64,000 nt of DNA from Rhizobium sp. AAP43 (GTDB lineage: Bacteria > Pseudomonadota > Alphaproteobacteria > Rhizobiales > Rhizobiaceae): NCBI RefSeq assembly GCF_001296045.1, contig NZ_LJHS01000009.1, forward strand, positions 147,933-211,932. The letters are read 5' to 3'. The number at the start of each line of letters is the position of its first letter. Within the stretch, counting starts at the first letter, position 1. This document shows positions 19,788-28,924 of the stretch, piece after piece. Under the pieces are notes generated by a model that was not told the DNA's origin, searched no databases, and saw only the letters and a list, made by a program, of their open reading frames with translations. The translations under genes were made by a program, and so were the position numbers.

Positions 19788-20702
19788 ATGGAGCGACCGG
19801 ACCTGCCAAAGGGGCTGCCCGACGATATCGAGGCGAAGAAGGCCACGGCCCGTGCCTGGTTCGAAAGCCTCCGCGACAGCATCTGCGCCTCCTTCGAGAC
19901 CATCGAGGACGAGCTCACCGGCCCCCTTTCTGATCGCCCCGCCGGTCGCTTTGTCGCAAAGGACTGGCAGCGCGACGACGGCAAGGGCGGCGGCGGCCGC
20001 ATGTCGATGATGGAAGGCCGCGTCTTCGAAAAGGTCGGTGTCCACACCTCCACCGTCCATGGCGAATTCTCACCCGAATTCCGCAAGCAGATGCCAGGCG
20101 CCGAGGAAGACCCGCGCTTCTGGGCCTCCGGCATTTCGCTGATCGCCCACCCCGTTAACCCCAACGTCCCGACCGTGCATATGAACACGCGCATGGTCGT
20201 TACCTCAAGCCAGTGGTTTGGCGGCGGTGCTGACCTCACCCCCGTGCTTGATCGCCGCCGTACCCAGGATGATCCAGACACGCTCGCCTTCCATGCCGCC
20301 ATGCAAAAGGCCTGCGAGGCCCATCCGAGCGTTGCTGATTATCCTGCCTACAAGGAATGGTGCGACCGCTACTTCTTCCTGCCCCATCGCAACGAGGCCC
20401 GCGGTATCGGTGGCATCTTCTACGACTGGCTGCATCACGAGGCCAATGCCGGCGGCTGGGAGGCAAATTTTGCCTTCACCCGCTCTGTCGGCCAGGCTTT
20501 TGCGGCAATCTATCCGCAGATCGTCCGGGCCAACTTCAACGCTCCCTGGACCGATGCTGACCGCGAGGAACAGCTTGTCCGTCGTGGCCGCTATGTCGAA
20601 TTCAACCTGCTGTACGACCGGGGCACGATCTTCGGCTTGAAGACGGGCGGAAACGTCGAATCGATTCTGTCATCGCTACCACCGATGGTACGCTGGCCCT
20701 GA
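19788..20702 (+). CDS. hemF: Oxygen-dependent coproporphyrinogen III oxidase
   Basis: 304 residues from the ATG of MERPDLPK, which is preceded by GGGGGAG; an ATG 24 bases upstream lacks a site. It converts coproporphyrinogen III to protoporphyrinogen IX with oxygen in haem synthesis. Family landmarks are [20 protein letters not shown], then [17 protein letters not shown] with the conserved histidines, [10 protein letters not shown], and [21 protein letters not shown] near the C-terminus. Length matches the family. It stands alone as a transcription unit. Confidence 0.97.
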   Translation: MERPDLPKGLPDDIEAKKATARAWFESLRDSICASFETIEDELTGPLSDRPAGRFVAKDWQRDDGKGGGGRMSMMEGRVFEKVGVHTSTVHGEFSPEFRKQMPGAEEDPRFWASGISLIAHPVNPNVPTVHMNTRMVVTSSQWFGGGADLTPVLDRRRTQDDPDTLAFHAAMQKACEAHPSVADYPAYKEWCDRYFFLPHRNEARGIGGIFYDWLHHEANAGGWEANFAFTRSVGQAFAAIYPQIVRANFNAPWTDADREEQLVRRGRYVEFNLLYDRGTIFGLKTGGNVESILSSLPPMVRWP

Positions 20703-20872
20703 ATTTTCGTGGGCAATCGTTTGCAACAACGTTCACAGGCCCTCACGAAAAAGAATGGCCTGTCTTTCTGAGTGCTTAGCGAATCACGCCTCGGAAATTG
20801 ACGCATCGCATTGCGTTTCAGCATCTTCTTGAGCATCCTGCCCCTGCACGCACTATCGAGGAGGGATATGCG

Positions 20873-21148
20873 ATGACCTGGCAGACCGCTGTAATCAAGA
20901 CGCGTGTGAGTAAACCCGCCGAGCGCATGATCGATGGACCCGAGTTGATCGATCGACTGGCGGAACAGTTGCGTGCTTCGAGTGACGTTGAGCTGCCCCA
21001 TTCTTATTTCGTCGAGCAGGTACGGCTCGGTCTCGCAGGCAATGACCTGACGGATCGCGTGGCTGCAAACGACGTGGAAAGCGGAACACATCGCGGCAAG
21101 GGAGGATCAAGCCGCTCTGTCTTCCATTCCTGGGCCATACCAGACTAG
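20873..21148 (+). CDS. Small hypothetical protein
   Basis: 91 residues from an ATG with a strong GAGGAGGG site; the longer open frame upstream is ignored. It is a soluble, mostly helical protein (IDGPELIDRLAEQLRAS, about 20-36) with no known motif. It is followed by a strong terminator and so is a single-gene unit. Function not recognised. Confidence 0.68.
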   Translation: MTWQTAVIKTRVSKPAERMIDGPELIDRLAEQLRASSDVELPHSYFVEQVRLGLAGNDLTDRVAANDVESGTHRGKGGSSRSVFHSWAIPD

Positions 21149-21191
21149 TGCCGAAACAGGCCTTTTGAGATCCACCGCGCAACTGACCTCC

Positions 21192-21220
21192 GGCCCGCCT
21201 CTGCGCGGGCCGTTTTTTTT
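21192..21220 (+). terminator. Rho-independent terminator
   Basis: A GGCCCGC/GCGGGCC stem with a 6-base loop is followed by G and eight T residues, about 45 bases after the small gene ending at 21148. Confidence 0.92.
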
Positions 21221-21290
21221 GTCGCATCACCGAGTGAACAAGCCCGGGGCTGAATGGTTATGCCTCGAGCATAAACAGGAGGAGACGAGC

Positions 21291-21485
21291 ATGAAAAAGT
21301 TCCAATGCGGAACCCTGGTCCCTGGATGTGACTGGCACACCCGCGCCGACGACGAGGCAGAAGTGGTTCGCCGAACGGTCGAACATCTCCGCATCACCCA
21401 TGGCGAGGAGGTCATCCGCCCGTCAATGATCGACCACATCAAGACCCGCATCACCGAAGAGATGCAAAACTCGCGAACCAACTGA
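21291..21485 (+). CDS. DUF1059 family small protein
   Basis: 64 residues with a GGAGGAG ribosome site. It begins MKKFQCGTLVPGCDW and has the Cys-x5-6-Cys-xx-H pattern followed by VVRRTVEHLRITHGEE, characteristic of DUF1059 proteins, which look like small metal-binding, zinc-ribbon-like proteins. The biochemical role of the family is not established. It is convergent with cca. Confidence 0.82.
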   Translation: MKKFQCGTLVPGCDWHTRADDEAEVVRRTVEHLRITHGEEVIRPSMIDHIKTRITEEMQNSRTN

Positions 21486-21507
21486 AAAGGCTGCGCCAGG
21501 CCCGAGG

Positions 21508-22764
21508 TTACTTCGCCGCCAGTTCGGCGCCTCGGGCGAGCAACCGTTCCCGATCCAGGGTGAAGCTTGATGCAATCCAGCTTTCTTCGAGCGTGCCGAG
21601 GATCTCGCCGATCCTCGGACCGGACGGGACACCGCAGGCCAGGAGATCACTTCCCTTGATCGGCATGACCGGGCGGACAAAGGCCTCCGCCCGTTTGAGA
21701 AGAGCAGAAAGCCGCGCGCTGCGCGTCATTGCCTTGGGATCACTTTCAGCATTCGCGCGCGTTGAAGCCAGGTCCAGCTTCAAGACGGCGATGAAGCCTT
21801 CCTTGCCAAACCGATAGAGATCGCGGTCAAAGGCCACGTCCGTCACGGTGTCCTGCGGCTTTGGAGTGCGCGCAAAGCGTTCCAGCGCCAGAGCCTCGGC
21901 ATTGGATAGTCGGATCCGTGTCGCAAGCCCGGCCATCCGGCCCGCATCCTTCGGCACGATCGCAGAAAGGCGCAGCAAGGGGTCCGGCGTCCAGCCCAGG
22001 GCCTGTTCGGCTGCAATCAGCCCGGGGATCGCGTCGATACCCCACTTCTCGCTTTCAGGCAGAATTTCTGTGAGAACACCGGATTGCCGCATCCAGAGCA
22101 GGGCACGGCCTGGGTCCCGCGCCGACAACAGCTTCTTGAGTTCACTCCAGACGCGCTCTGCCGACAGCGACTTCAGCTGGCTCCGCGCGCGGGCACAGGC
22201 CTTCAACCCCGTCGCATCGGGCCTGCCACTGCCGTAATAGGCAAAGAAACGGAAGAAGCGCAGCACCCGCAGATAATCTTCGGCAATCCGCTGTTCCGCA
22301 TCGCCGATAAAGCGGATCGTCCGGCTCTCGATATCGGCAAGCCCGCCGACGAGATCGACCACTTCGCCATCGGCCCGCGCATAGAGTGCATTGATCGTGA
22401 GGTCTCGCCGATCGGCATCTTCCTGCCAGTCCGCGCCGAAGGCGACCTGCGCATGACGCCCGTCGGTCTCCACATCGCGCCGCAGCGTCGTCACCTCGAA
22501 AGGCTGCCCGTCGACCACCAGCGTCACCGTGCCATGGGCGATCCCGGTCGGCACCGCCTTGATGCCGCGCGCAGCCGCCCGCCCCATCACCTCTTCCGGC
22601 AGAAGGGTCGTGGCCAGGTCGATATCGCCGACGGCAAGATCCATCAGACTGTTCCGAACGGCACCGCCCACCACCCGCGTCTCAGCCCCGTCCTTGTTGA
22701 GGAGGGTGAGGATCTTCTGCAAGCCGGGCGACTGAAACCAGCTCTGGTTGGCGAGGTTCGTCAT
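21508..22764 (-). CDS. cca: CCA tRNA nucleotidyltransferase / poly(A) polymerase family
   Basis: 418 residues from the ATG overlapping the Nudix stop codon by 4 bases. A class II nucleotidyltransferase that adds or repairs the tRNA 3' CCA end. The active-site GGAVRNSLMD and GDIDLAT (DxD metal ligands) occur near residues 30-50, followed by RRDLTINALYA and EDYLRVLRFFRFFAYYG (head and neck motifs). In alphaproteobacteria this annotation is standard for the gene in this operon. No HD phosphohydrolase domain is seen. Confidence 0.93.
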   Translation of the reverse strand: MTNLANQSWFQSPGLQKILTLLNKDGAETRVVGGAVRNSLMDLAVGDIDLATTLLPEEVMGRAAARGIKAVPTGIAHGTVTLVVDGQPFEVTTLRRDVETDGRHAQVAFGADWQEDADRRDLTINALYARADGEVVDLVGGLADIESRTIRFIGDAEQRIAEDYLRVLRFFRFFAYYGSGRPDATGLKACARARSQLKSLSAERVWSELKKLLSARDPGRALLWMRQSGVLTEILPESEKWGIDAIPGLIAAEQALGWTPDPLLRLSAIVPKDAGRMAGLATRIRLSNAEALALERFARTPKPQDTVTDVAFDRDLYRFGKEGFIAVLKLDLASTRANAESDPKAMTRSARLSALLKRAEAFVRPVMPIKGSDLLACGVPSGPRIGEILGTLEESWIASSFTLDRERLLARGAELAAK

Positions 22765-23393
22765 GCATAGAGCCTTTCGTAAAGTGTCCGGATGATCCCG
22801 GCCGTAATGCCCCAGATATGCCGCTCGCCATAGGGCATGACATAGAAGTGCCGCACCGCCCCCTGCCACATCCGGCTGTCCTGCCGATGATTGGCAGGGT
22901 CCATGAGAAAGGCGAGCGGGACCTCGAAAACGCTGTCCACTTCATGCGGATTGGGGGTGATGGTAAAGCCGCCGCGAACGACGGACAGAACCGGCTGGAT
23001 GCGAAAGCCGGTGCCTGAGAGATATTGCGGCAAGCGGCCAACCGTCTCGACATAAGCCCGATCGAGCCCGATCTCCTCTTCGGCCTCACGCAATGCGGCC
23101 TCTTCCGGCGATGTGTCGGTGTCGTCGATCCCGCCACCGGGAAAGGCAATCTGGCCGGCATGTTTGCGAAGCTTCGCGGTCCGCTGGGTGAGGATTACCC
23201 GCGCCTCCCCGCCATCATCGACCACCCCGATCAGCACGGCTGCATCCTTCAGCTTCAGCTGCTCGATCGCAAGAATGGCGTCCCGGTTCAGCGCATGGTC
23301 GCCATGATCACGCCAGGCATGGTCGAGCGGCACACCCATCTGCTCGAGCGCCCTTGCACGGAAATCAGCGGCCGAAAACGGGACTGCACTCAT
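22761..23393 (-). CDS. Nudix hydrolase, CoA pyrophosphatase type
   Basis: 210 residues. The Nudix box reads GGGIDDTDTSPEEAALREAE followed by EEIGL (about 89-113), with the extra residues found in CoA pyrophosphatases such as E. coli NudL (GGAVDDTD). Expected reaction: coenzyme A to 4'-phosphopantetheine and 3',5'-ADP. Middle gene of a three-gene operon (DUF1285 gene, this gene, cca) with 4-base overlaps on both sides, so translational coupling is likely. Confidence 0.92.
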   Translation of the reverse strand: MSAVPFSAADFRARALEQMGVPLDHAWRDHGDHALNRDAILAIEQLKLKDAAVLIGVVDDGGEARVILTQRTAKLRKHAGQIAFPGGGIDDTDTSPEEAALREAEEEIGLDRAYVETVGRLPQYLSGTGFRIQPVLSVVRGGFTITPNPHEVDSVFEVPLAFLMDPANHRQDSRMWQGAVRHFYVMPYGERHIWGITAGIIRTLYERLYA

Positions 23394-24013
23394 CGCGACA
23401 AACGGTCCAGCTCATCGGCGGGCATGACAGGAAACACCGCCGCGCCCGAGCGCAGACAAAACATCTCGCGCCCGTCCACGGTGATGACCTCGCCGCGATC
23501 GACAAGGTCATACATGACTGCCCGCGAAACCAGCGCATCGAGCCGGCCGCGCACCCGGAGATAGGGCTTCAGCTCCTGCGTCTCGCCAGCGATCTCAAAG
23601 CGCAGCGGATGGTCCGCATCCGCTTCGACAAGATCCCCGACATTCGTCCGGAAAAACAGGACAGGCTGCCCGTCCCGCTCGGCCACACTCATCTCGACGG
23701 CGATGAAATGCGCATCCTCGACCCGGATACCAACCTTTTCCACAGGTGTGACGAGATAGGTTTTCCCGTCTTCGTCCTTGCGCAAGACCGTCGAAAACAG
23801 GCGAACCAGGGCTTCCCGGCCAATGGGGGTACCCATGTAGAACCAGGTGCCGTCAGCCCGGATTTCCATGTCCAAATCGCCGCAAAACGGCGGTTCCCAG
23901 CGCTCCACGGGGGGTAGGCCCGGCTTGCCGCCAGCGGTCTGGTCCGAGGCGCGCGCGATCATCGCCGCAAGCCCGGCCGCATCCGTCTCAGCTTTCAGCG
24001 TCTCGCCTGCCAT
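23390..24013 (-). CDS. DUF1285 family protein
   Basis: 207 residues. The protein shows PPVERWEPPFCGDLDMEIRADGTWFYMGTPIGR (split here: PPVERWEPPFCGDLDM, then GTWFYMGTPIGR) near 35-70, the signature of DUF1285, a two-domain beta-rich family with no proven activity. It is soluble and acidic. First gene of the operon with the Nudix and cca genes, divergent from the MoxR cluster; the family is commonly found beside MoxR/DUF58 genes in alphaproteobacteria. Confidence 0.88.
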   Translation of the reverse strand: MAGETLKAETDAAGLAAMIARASDQTAGGKPGLPPVERWEPPFCGDLDMEIRADGTWFYMGTPIGREALVRLFSTVLRKDEDGKTYLVTPVEKVGIRVEDAHFIAVEMSVAERDGQPVLFFRTNVGDLVEADADHPLRFEIAGETQELKPYLRVRGRLDALVSRAVMYDLVDRGEVITVDGREMFCLRSGAAVFPVMPADELDRLSR

Positions 24014-24168
24014 AGTCGCGTCCCGGTTTCTTCTGTAAGCATGATAGTCACGAGATAGTCATTCGAAACGCGCTTGTCAGCCGTCAAGTCGCCAATAAGT
24101 TAGTTTCATAAGCTTCAGCACGCGCGAATGTTCGATTCGCCACGCGACGCAACCGATCGGAGCAGACC

Positions 24169-25182
24169 ATGGGCGTGATGCCAAATCCGGATTCCGCACT
24201 CGACGAGAAGGCAATCATCGAACAGGCCGAGAAGGCACTGCACGATATCGCTGCGATCCGCGCCGAAGTCGCCAAAGTGATCTTCGGGCAGGAAAAGGTT
24301 GTCGAGAACACGTTGCTCGCCATTCTCTCCGGCGGTCATGCGCTTCTGGTTGGCGTGCCCGGCCTTGCCAAGACCAAGCTGGTCATGACGCTCGGCACAG
24401 TGCTCGGCCTTCACGGCAACCGCATCCAGTTTACGCCGGACCTGATGCCTTCCGATATTCTGGGAACGGAAGTCATGGACCAGGACGAAAACGGCCGCCG
24501 CTCCTTCCGCTTCGTCAAGGGGCCGGTCTTCGCCCAGCTCCTGATGGCCGACGAAATCAACCGCGCAAGCCCGCGCACCCAGTCTGCCCTTCTGCAGTCG
24601 ATGCAGGAATATCACGTCACCATCGCCGGCCAGGCCTACCAGCTGCCGGCCCCATTCCACGTGCTCGCCACCCAGAACCCGCTGGAGCAGGAAGGCACCT
24701 ATCCGCTGCCGGAAGCCCAGCTCGACCGCTTCCTGCTGCAGGTCGACGTGCTCTACCCGGAACTGGCCGCCGAACGGCAGATCCTTCTCGACACGACCGG
24801 CATCGCCGAGGGCAAGGCCAGCGCGGTGATCGACAGCACGCGTCTCCTGGAAATCCAGCGGCTGATCCGCCAGATGCCGGTCTCCGACGCCGTGGTCGAC
24901 GCGATCCTCACCCTCGTCCGCTCGGCCCGTCCCGGCCACGGCAGTGCCGAGACTGACAAGCATGTCGCCTGGGGTCCAGGCCCGCGCGCTGGCCAGGCAC
25001 TGATGCTCTGTGCCCGCGCCCGCGCCCTCTATGAAGGCCGCCTTGCGCCATCGATCGACGATGTTGCAGCACTGGCCGAACCCGTTCTCGAACACCGCAT
25101 GGCGCTGACCTTCGCGGCACGCGCCGAGGGCATGACGGTACGCGACGTGATCGCCGGCCTCGTCAAGTCCCTGCGCGGCTGA
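24169..25182 (+). CDS. MoxR-type AAA+ ATPase
   Basis: 337 residues. Walker A is GVPGLAKTK (near 60-68), Walker B LLMADEINRASPRTQSALLQ (near 124-143), followed by TQNPLEQEGTYPLPEAQLDR, the sensor region that identifies MoxR. MoxR ATPases act as chaperones in maturation of metal-containing or membrane complexes together with vWA-domain proteins. It opens a four-gene operon with DUF58 and two membrane proteins. Confidence 0.94.
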   Translation: MGVMPNPDSALDEKAIIEQAEKALHDIAAIRAEVAKVIFGQEKVVENTLLAILSGGHALLVGVPGLAKTKLVMTLGTVLGLHGNRIQFTPDLMPSDILGTEVMDQDENGRRSFRFVKGPVFAQLLMADEINRASPRTQSALLQSMQEYHVTIAGQAYQLPAPFHVLATQNPLEQEGTYPLPEAQLDRFLLQVDVLYPELAAERQILLDTTGIAEGKASAVIDSTRLLEIQRLIRQMPVSDAVVDAILTLVRSARPGHGSAETDKHVAWGPGPRAGQALMLCARARALYEGRLAPSIDDVAALAEPVLEHRMALTFAARAEGMTVRDVIAGLVKSLRG

Positions 25183-25198
25183 GGAAGGACACGAGAGC

Positions 25199-26119
25199 GT
25201 GGCATCCATTGGCCAGATCGTCGAGCAGACACCCGGAAGCGAGGTGCTGTCACGCGCCCGCCAGCGCGCAGCGCTCGTGCCCGACTGCATGGTGGAGGCC
25301 AAACGCATCGCCAACACCGTGATCGCCGGCTGGCACGGCAGGCGCAAGCGTGGGATTGGCGAGAATTTCTGGCAGTTCCGCCCCTTTGCCGATGGCGAAA
25401 GCTATACCCGCATCGACTGGCGCCGCTCGGCCCGCGATGACCATATGTATATCCGCGACCGCGAGTGGGAAGCCGCACACACCGTCTGGCTCTGGGCCGA
25501 CATGTCGCCCTCTATGATGTACAAGTCGACGCTGGCGACCGTTTCAAAGGAAAGCCGCGCACTCGTTCTGATGCTGGCTCTGGCCGAAATCCTCGCCCGG
25601 TCCGGCGAACGCATCGGCTGCCCGGGCATCATGGAGCCCATCTCCGCTCGCAACGCTGCCGAAAGACTGGCGGCCGCCATCATGCATGCGCCGGCCACGT
25701 CAGGTCTGCCGGATACCCGCATGATCCGCGGGGCGAGTGACATTGTTCTCATCGGCGACTTTCTCGACGAAGCCGGCAAGGTCATGGAGCGGATCACGCC
25801 CCTCGCCCGCCGGGGCCTGCGCGGCCATGTGGTCGAGATCGCCGATCCGGCCGAGGAAAGCTTCCCCTTCTCCGGCCGCACCGAATTCCAGGATCCGGAA
25901 ACCGGCGAGAAACTCACCTCCGGCCGCGCCGAAACACTGCGAAGCGATTACCGCCAGGCCTATATCGCCCGCCGCGAAAGCATTGCCGACCAATTGCGCC
26001 GCATGGGCTGGAGCTTCACCCACCATTTGACCGACAGCCTCGCCTCGGAAGCACTGGTTGCAGTCCACATGCATCTGTCCGGCATGCCGGCCACGCATGG
26101 CAGGAGCAGCGCCCCATGA
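25199..26119 (+). CDS. DUF58 (vWA-like) protein of the MoxR cluster
   Basis: 306 residues from a GTG start with a GAGGAAGGA site. The DUF58 signature is GIGENFWQFRPFADGE and RIDWRRSARDD (near 44-75), followed by a vWA-like strand WLWADMSPSM, whose DMSPS resembles a MIDAS-type DxSxS. Such proteins partner MoxR ATPases. It lies 16 bases after the ATPase gene and overlaps the next gene by 4 bases. Confidence 0.9.
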   Translation: MASIGQIVEQTPGSEVLSRARQRAALVPDCMVEAKRIANTVIAGWHGRRKRGIGENFWQFRPFADGESYTRIDWRRSARDDHMYIRDREWEAAHTVWLWADMSPSMMYKSTLATVSKESRALVLMLALAEILARSGERIGCPGIMEPISARNAAERLAAAIMHAPATSGLPDTRMIRGASDIVLIGDFLDEAGKVMERITPLARRGLRGHVVEIADPAEESFPFSGRTEFQDPETGEKLTSGRAETLRSDYRQAYIARRESIADQLRRMGWSFTHHLTDSLASEALVAVHMHLSGMPATHGRSSAP

Positions 26120-28923
26120 GCGGCTTTCCCCTGGCCTTCGGGGCACCTGTCATCCTCGCCGCGCTTGCCGCCCTGCCACTGATATGGTGGCTCTTGAAGC
26201 TCACGCCGCCACGGCCGAAATACGAGGTCTTCCCGCCTCTTCGCATTCTCGCAAGCGTGCTGAAGCGCGAGGAAACGCCGGCCAAGAGCCCGTGGTGGCT
26301 GACGCTTCTGCGCATGCTGATGGCAGCGCTGGTGATCTTCGCGCTCGCCGATCCCGTGCTCAATCCGCGCACGGCGACCCTGTCTGGCGAAGGTCCGCTG
26401 GTTCTCGTGATCGACAACAGCTGGGCAACCGTCGGCGACTGGGAGCGTCGCGTCGAAACAGCCACAACGCTGATTGGTGACGCAACGGATCGCGACCTGC
26501 CGGTCTCGATCCTGTTCACCGCCGATCAGACCCATGACGCGACGCCCGGAACGGCTGCCGCCGCCCTCGACAAACTGGGTGCCGCCGCCCCCCGCCCGCT
26601 GCGCCCCGATCGCAGCCGCACCCTTGAGACGTTGCGAGTGGCCCTAGCCGATGAAAAACCCGGTACGCTCGTCTACGTCTCCGATAGCATCGCCGTCGAC
26701 GAGACCGACCCGTTCCTCAGCGATCTCGCCACCCTCTTGCCGGCAGAACTGCGCCTGATCGAGGACCGCAGTGCGACCAGCATTGCCATCACCGGGGCTA
26801 CCAACGGCACAGATGCTTTGACAGTCTCCCTGTCCCGGCTCGATGCGACAGACGCCCAGGCCCTCATCGTCGATGCACAGGATCGCCAGGGCCGCATCAT
26901 CGCCTCCGGCCAGGTCGATTTTCCGGCCGGCACCCGTGAGGCAAGCGGCGAGATTGCCGCCCCCTTCGAGCTGCGCAATGATTTTGCCCGCCTGTCGATC
27001 TCGGGCATCGGCTCTGCCGGCGCAACCTATCTGCTCGATGACGGCTTCCGCCGCCGCAAGGTGGCACTCGTGTCGGGCGATAGCGGCGACGGTTTCCAGC
27101 CGCTATTGTCACCGCTCTACTATATCGAGCGCGCGCTTGGTCCCTATGCCGATGTCGTCAAGCCCGGCCAGAGCGACCTTGCCGTCGCCATTCCTGAAAT
27201 CCTGGCGCAAAACCCATCCGCTCTGGTGCTCGCCGATGTCGGGCGCCTGCCGGCCGACGTTTATGACCCCCTGCAAAAGTGGATCCAGCGGGGCGGCACC
27301 CTGATCCGCTTTGCCGGTCCGCGCCTCGCTGCCGCTCCCTCAGACGATCCGCTCGTCCCGGTCATCCTGCGCCAGGGCGAGCGCGCGCTCGGCGGCGCCC
27401 TCTCCTGGGCCGAGCCTCAGCCGCTTGCCGATTTCCCAGGCTTCGGCCCCTTTGCCGGCATGCCGCGCCCCGAAGGCATTCTCGTCAAGCGTCAGGTGTT
27501 GGCCGAGCCAACGCCGGATCTCGCCGCCCGCACCTGGGCAAGCCTTGCCGATGGCACCCCACTCGTCACCGTCGAGGACAATGCGGCCGGCCGCGTTGTC
27601 CTCTTCCATGTCAGCGCCGAGGCGACCTGGTCCGATCTGCCGATCTCCGGCACCTTTGTCGAAATGCTCCGCCGTATCGTGCAGCTCACCCGCGTTGGAG
27701 CCGCCGATGCCGAGAATGGCCAGTCGACCGCACCGTCCCTGCCGCCCTTCCGCCTTTTGACCGAACGCGGCGCGTTGACGACGGAAGCCGGAACGGCACG
27801 GCCGCTGCCGCTCGGACCGGACCAGCCGAAATCCGCAACCTTCGACAATCCGCCCGGCCTTTATGGCAACGAGGACGGCTTCACCGCGCTCAACCTCCTG
27901 CCATCGGATACAAAGCTGCGTCCCCTTTCCCCAGCGAATGGACTGACCTTGACCAGAGAGCCCATGGCCGGAACTGCCGCAACGCCGCTGAAACCGGGGC
28001 TGCTCAGCCTCGCCTTCGTGCTTCTGGTCGTCGACAGCCTTGTCGTGCTCTTCATCGGCGGCGCCTTTTCCCGTCTGCCGAAGCGCGCGGCAACGGCCTC
28101 GCTTCTGGCGCTGGCACTTGGCCTTTCGTCCCTGCCGCTCGACCGGACATTTGCCGCCGATGACAAGCCGGGCGACGAGGTGATCCTCGAGCGCTTGGAA
28201 AACACCCATCTGGCTTACGTCAAGACCGGCGAAGAGAATGTCGACCGCCTGTCCGAACAGGGCCTTATCGGCCTGACCGACTTCCTCACCTACCGCACGA
28301 CGCTTGAACCCTCGGCACCAGTCGGCGTCGATATTGCGACCGACGAGCTCTCCTTCTATCCGATCATCTTCTGGCCGATCTCGGCCTCAGCCCCGATGCC
28401 GACACAGGCCGCGATCAGCCGGATCGACGCCTATATGCGCGCCGGTGGCACCGTGCTTTTCGATACGCGCGACCAGATTTCCAGCCTTGGCAATACCGGT
28501 GCCCCATCGCCGAACGGCGAGCGGCTGCAGGCGATCCTTGCCAATATCGACATTCCGCCGCTCGAACCCGTGCCCTCCGATCACGTTCTGACCCGCGCCT
28601 TTTACCTGCTGCAGGGCTTTCCCGGCCGTTATGAAGGAAGCCCCCTTTGGGTTGAGGCCCGCCAGGAAGCGCAGGCTAGCAATAGCGGCGTTGCCTCCAC
28701 CGGCGATGGCGTGACGCCGATCATGATCACCGGCAACGATCTTCTCGGAGCCTGGGCCATCGACGAGAACGGCCGCAGCGTCATGCCGGTCGTGCCCGCC
28801 GATGAGATGCAGCGGGAAATGTCCTTCCGCTCCGGCGTCAACATCATGATGTATATGCTGACCGGCAACTACAAGGCGGACCAGGTCCATGTTCCCGCCC
28901 TCCTCGAACGGCTGGGGCAGTGA
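26116..28923 (+). CDS. BatA-like membrane protein with C-terminal DUF4159
   Basis: 935 residues. The N-terminus is the double-membrane-helix BatA-like domain (ILAALAALPLIWWLL, about 12-26, then LRMLMAALVIFALADP, near 70-85), followed by a degenerate vWA-like region opening VLVIDNSWAT. A third helix at about 630-660 separates the C-terminal DUF4159 domain (about 690-930), which includes FLTYRTTLEP and SFRSGVNIMMYMLTGNYK. The architecture is conserved in alphaproteobacteria, with the soluble parts probably periplasmic. Part of the MoxR operon, overlapping the DUF58 gene by 4 bases; function not established. Confidence 0.88.
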   Translation: MSGFPLAFGAPVILAALAALPLIWWLLKLTPPRPKYEVFPPLRILASVLKREETPAKSPWWLTLLRMLMAALVIFALADPVLNPRTATLSGEGPLVLVIDNSWATVGDWERRVETATTLIGDATDRDLPVSILFTADQTHDATPGTAAAALDKLGAAAPRPLRPDRSRTLETLRVALADEKPGTLVYVSDSIAVDETDPFLSDLATLLPAELRLIEDRSATSIAITGATNGTDALTVSLSRLDATDAQALIVDAQDRQGRIIASGQVDFPAGTREASGEIAAPFELRNDFARLSISGIGSAGATYLLDDGFRRRKVALVSGDSGDGFQPLLSPLYYIERALGPYADVVKPGQSDLAVAIPEILAQNPSALVLADVGRLPADVYDPLQKWIQRGGTLIRFAGPRLAAAPSDDPLVPVILRQGERALGGALSWAEPQPLADFPGFGPFAGMPRPEGILVKRQVLAEPTPDLAARTWASLADGTPLVTVEDNAAGRVVLFHVSAEATWSDLPISGTFVEMLRRIVQLTRVGAADAENGQSTAPSLPPFRLLTERGALTTEAGTARPLPLGPDQPKSATFDNPPGLYGNEDGFTALNLLPSDTKLRPLSPANGLTLTREPMAGTAATPLKPGLLSLAFVLLVVDSLVVLFIGGAFSRLPKRAATASLLALALGLSSLPLDRTFAADDKPGDEVILERLENTHLAYVKTGEENVDRLSEQGLIGLTDFLTYRTTLEPSAPVGVDIATDELSFYPIIFWPISASAPMPTQAAISRIDAYMRAGGTVLFDTRDQISSLGNTGAPSPNGERLQAILANIDIPPLEPVPSDHVLTRAFYLLQGFPGRYEGSPLWVEARQEAQASNSGVASTGDGVTPIMITGNDLLGAWAIDENGRSVMPVVPADEMQREMSFRSGVNIMMYMLTGNYKADQVHVPALLERLGQ

Positions 28924-28924
28924 G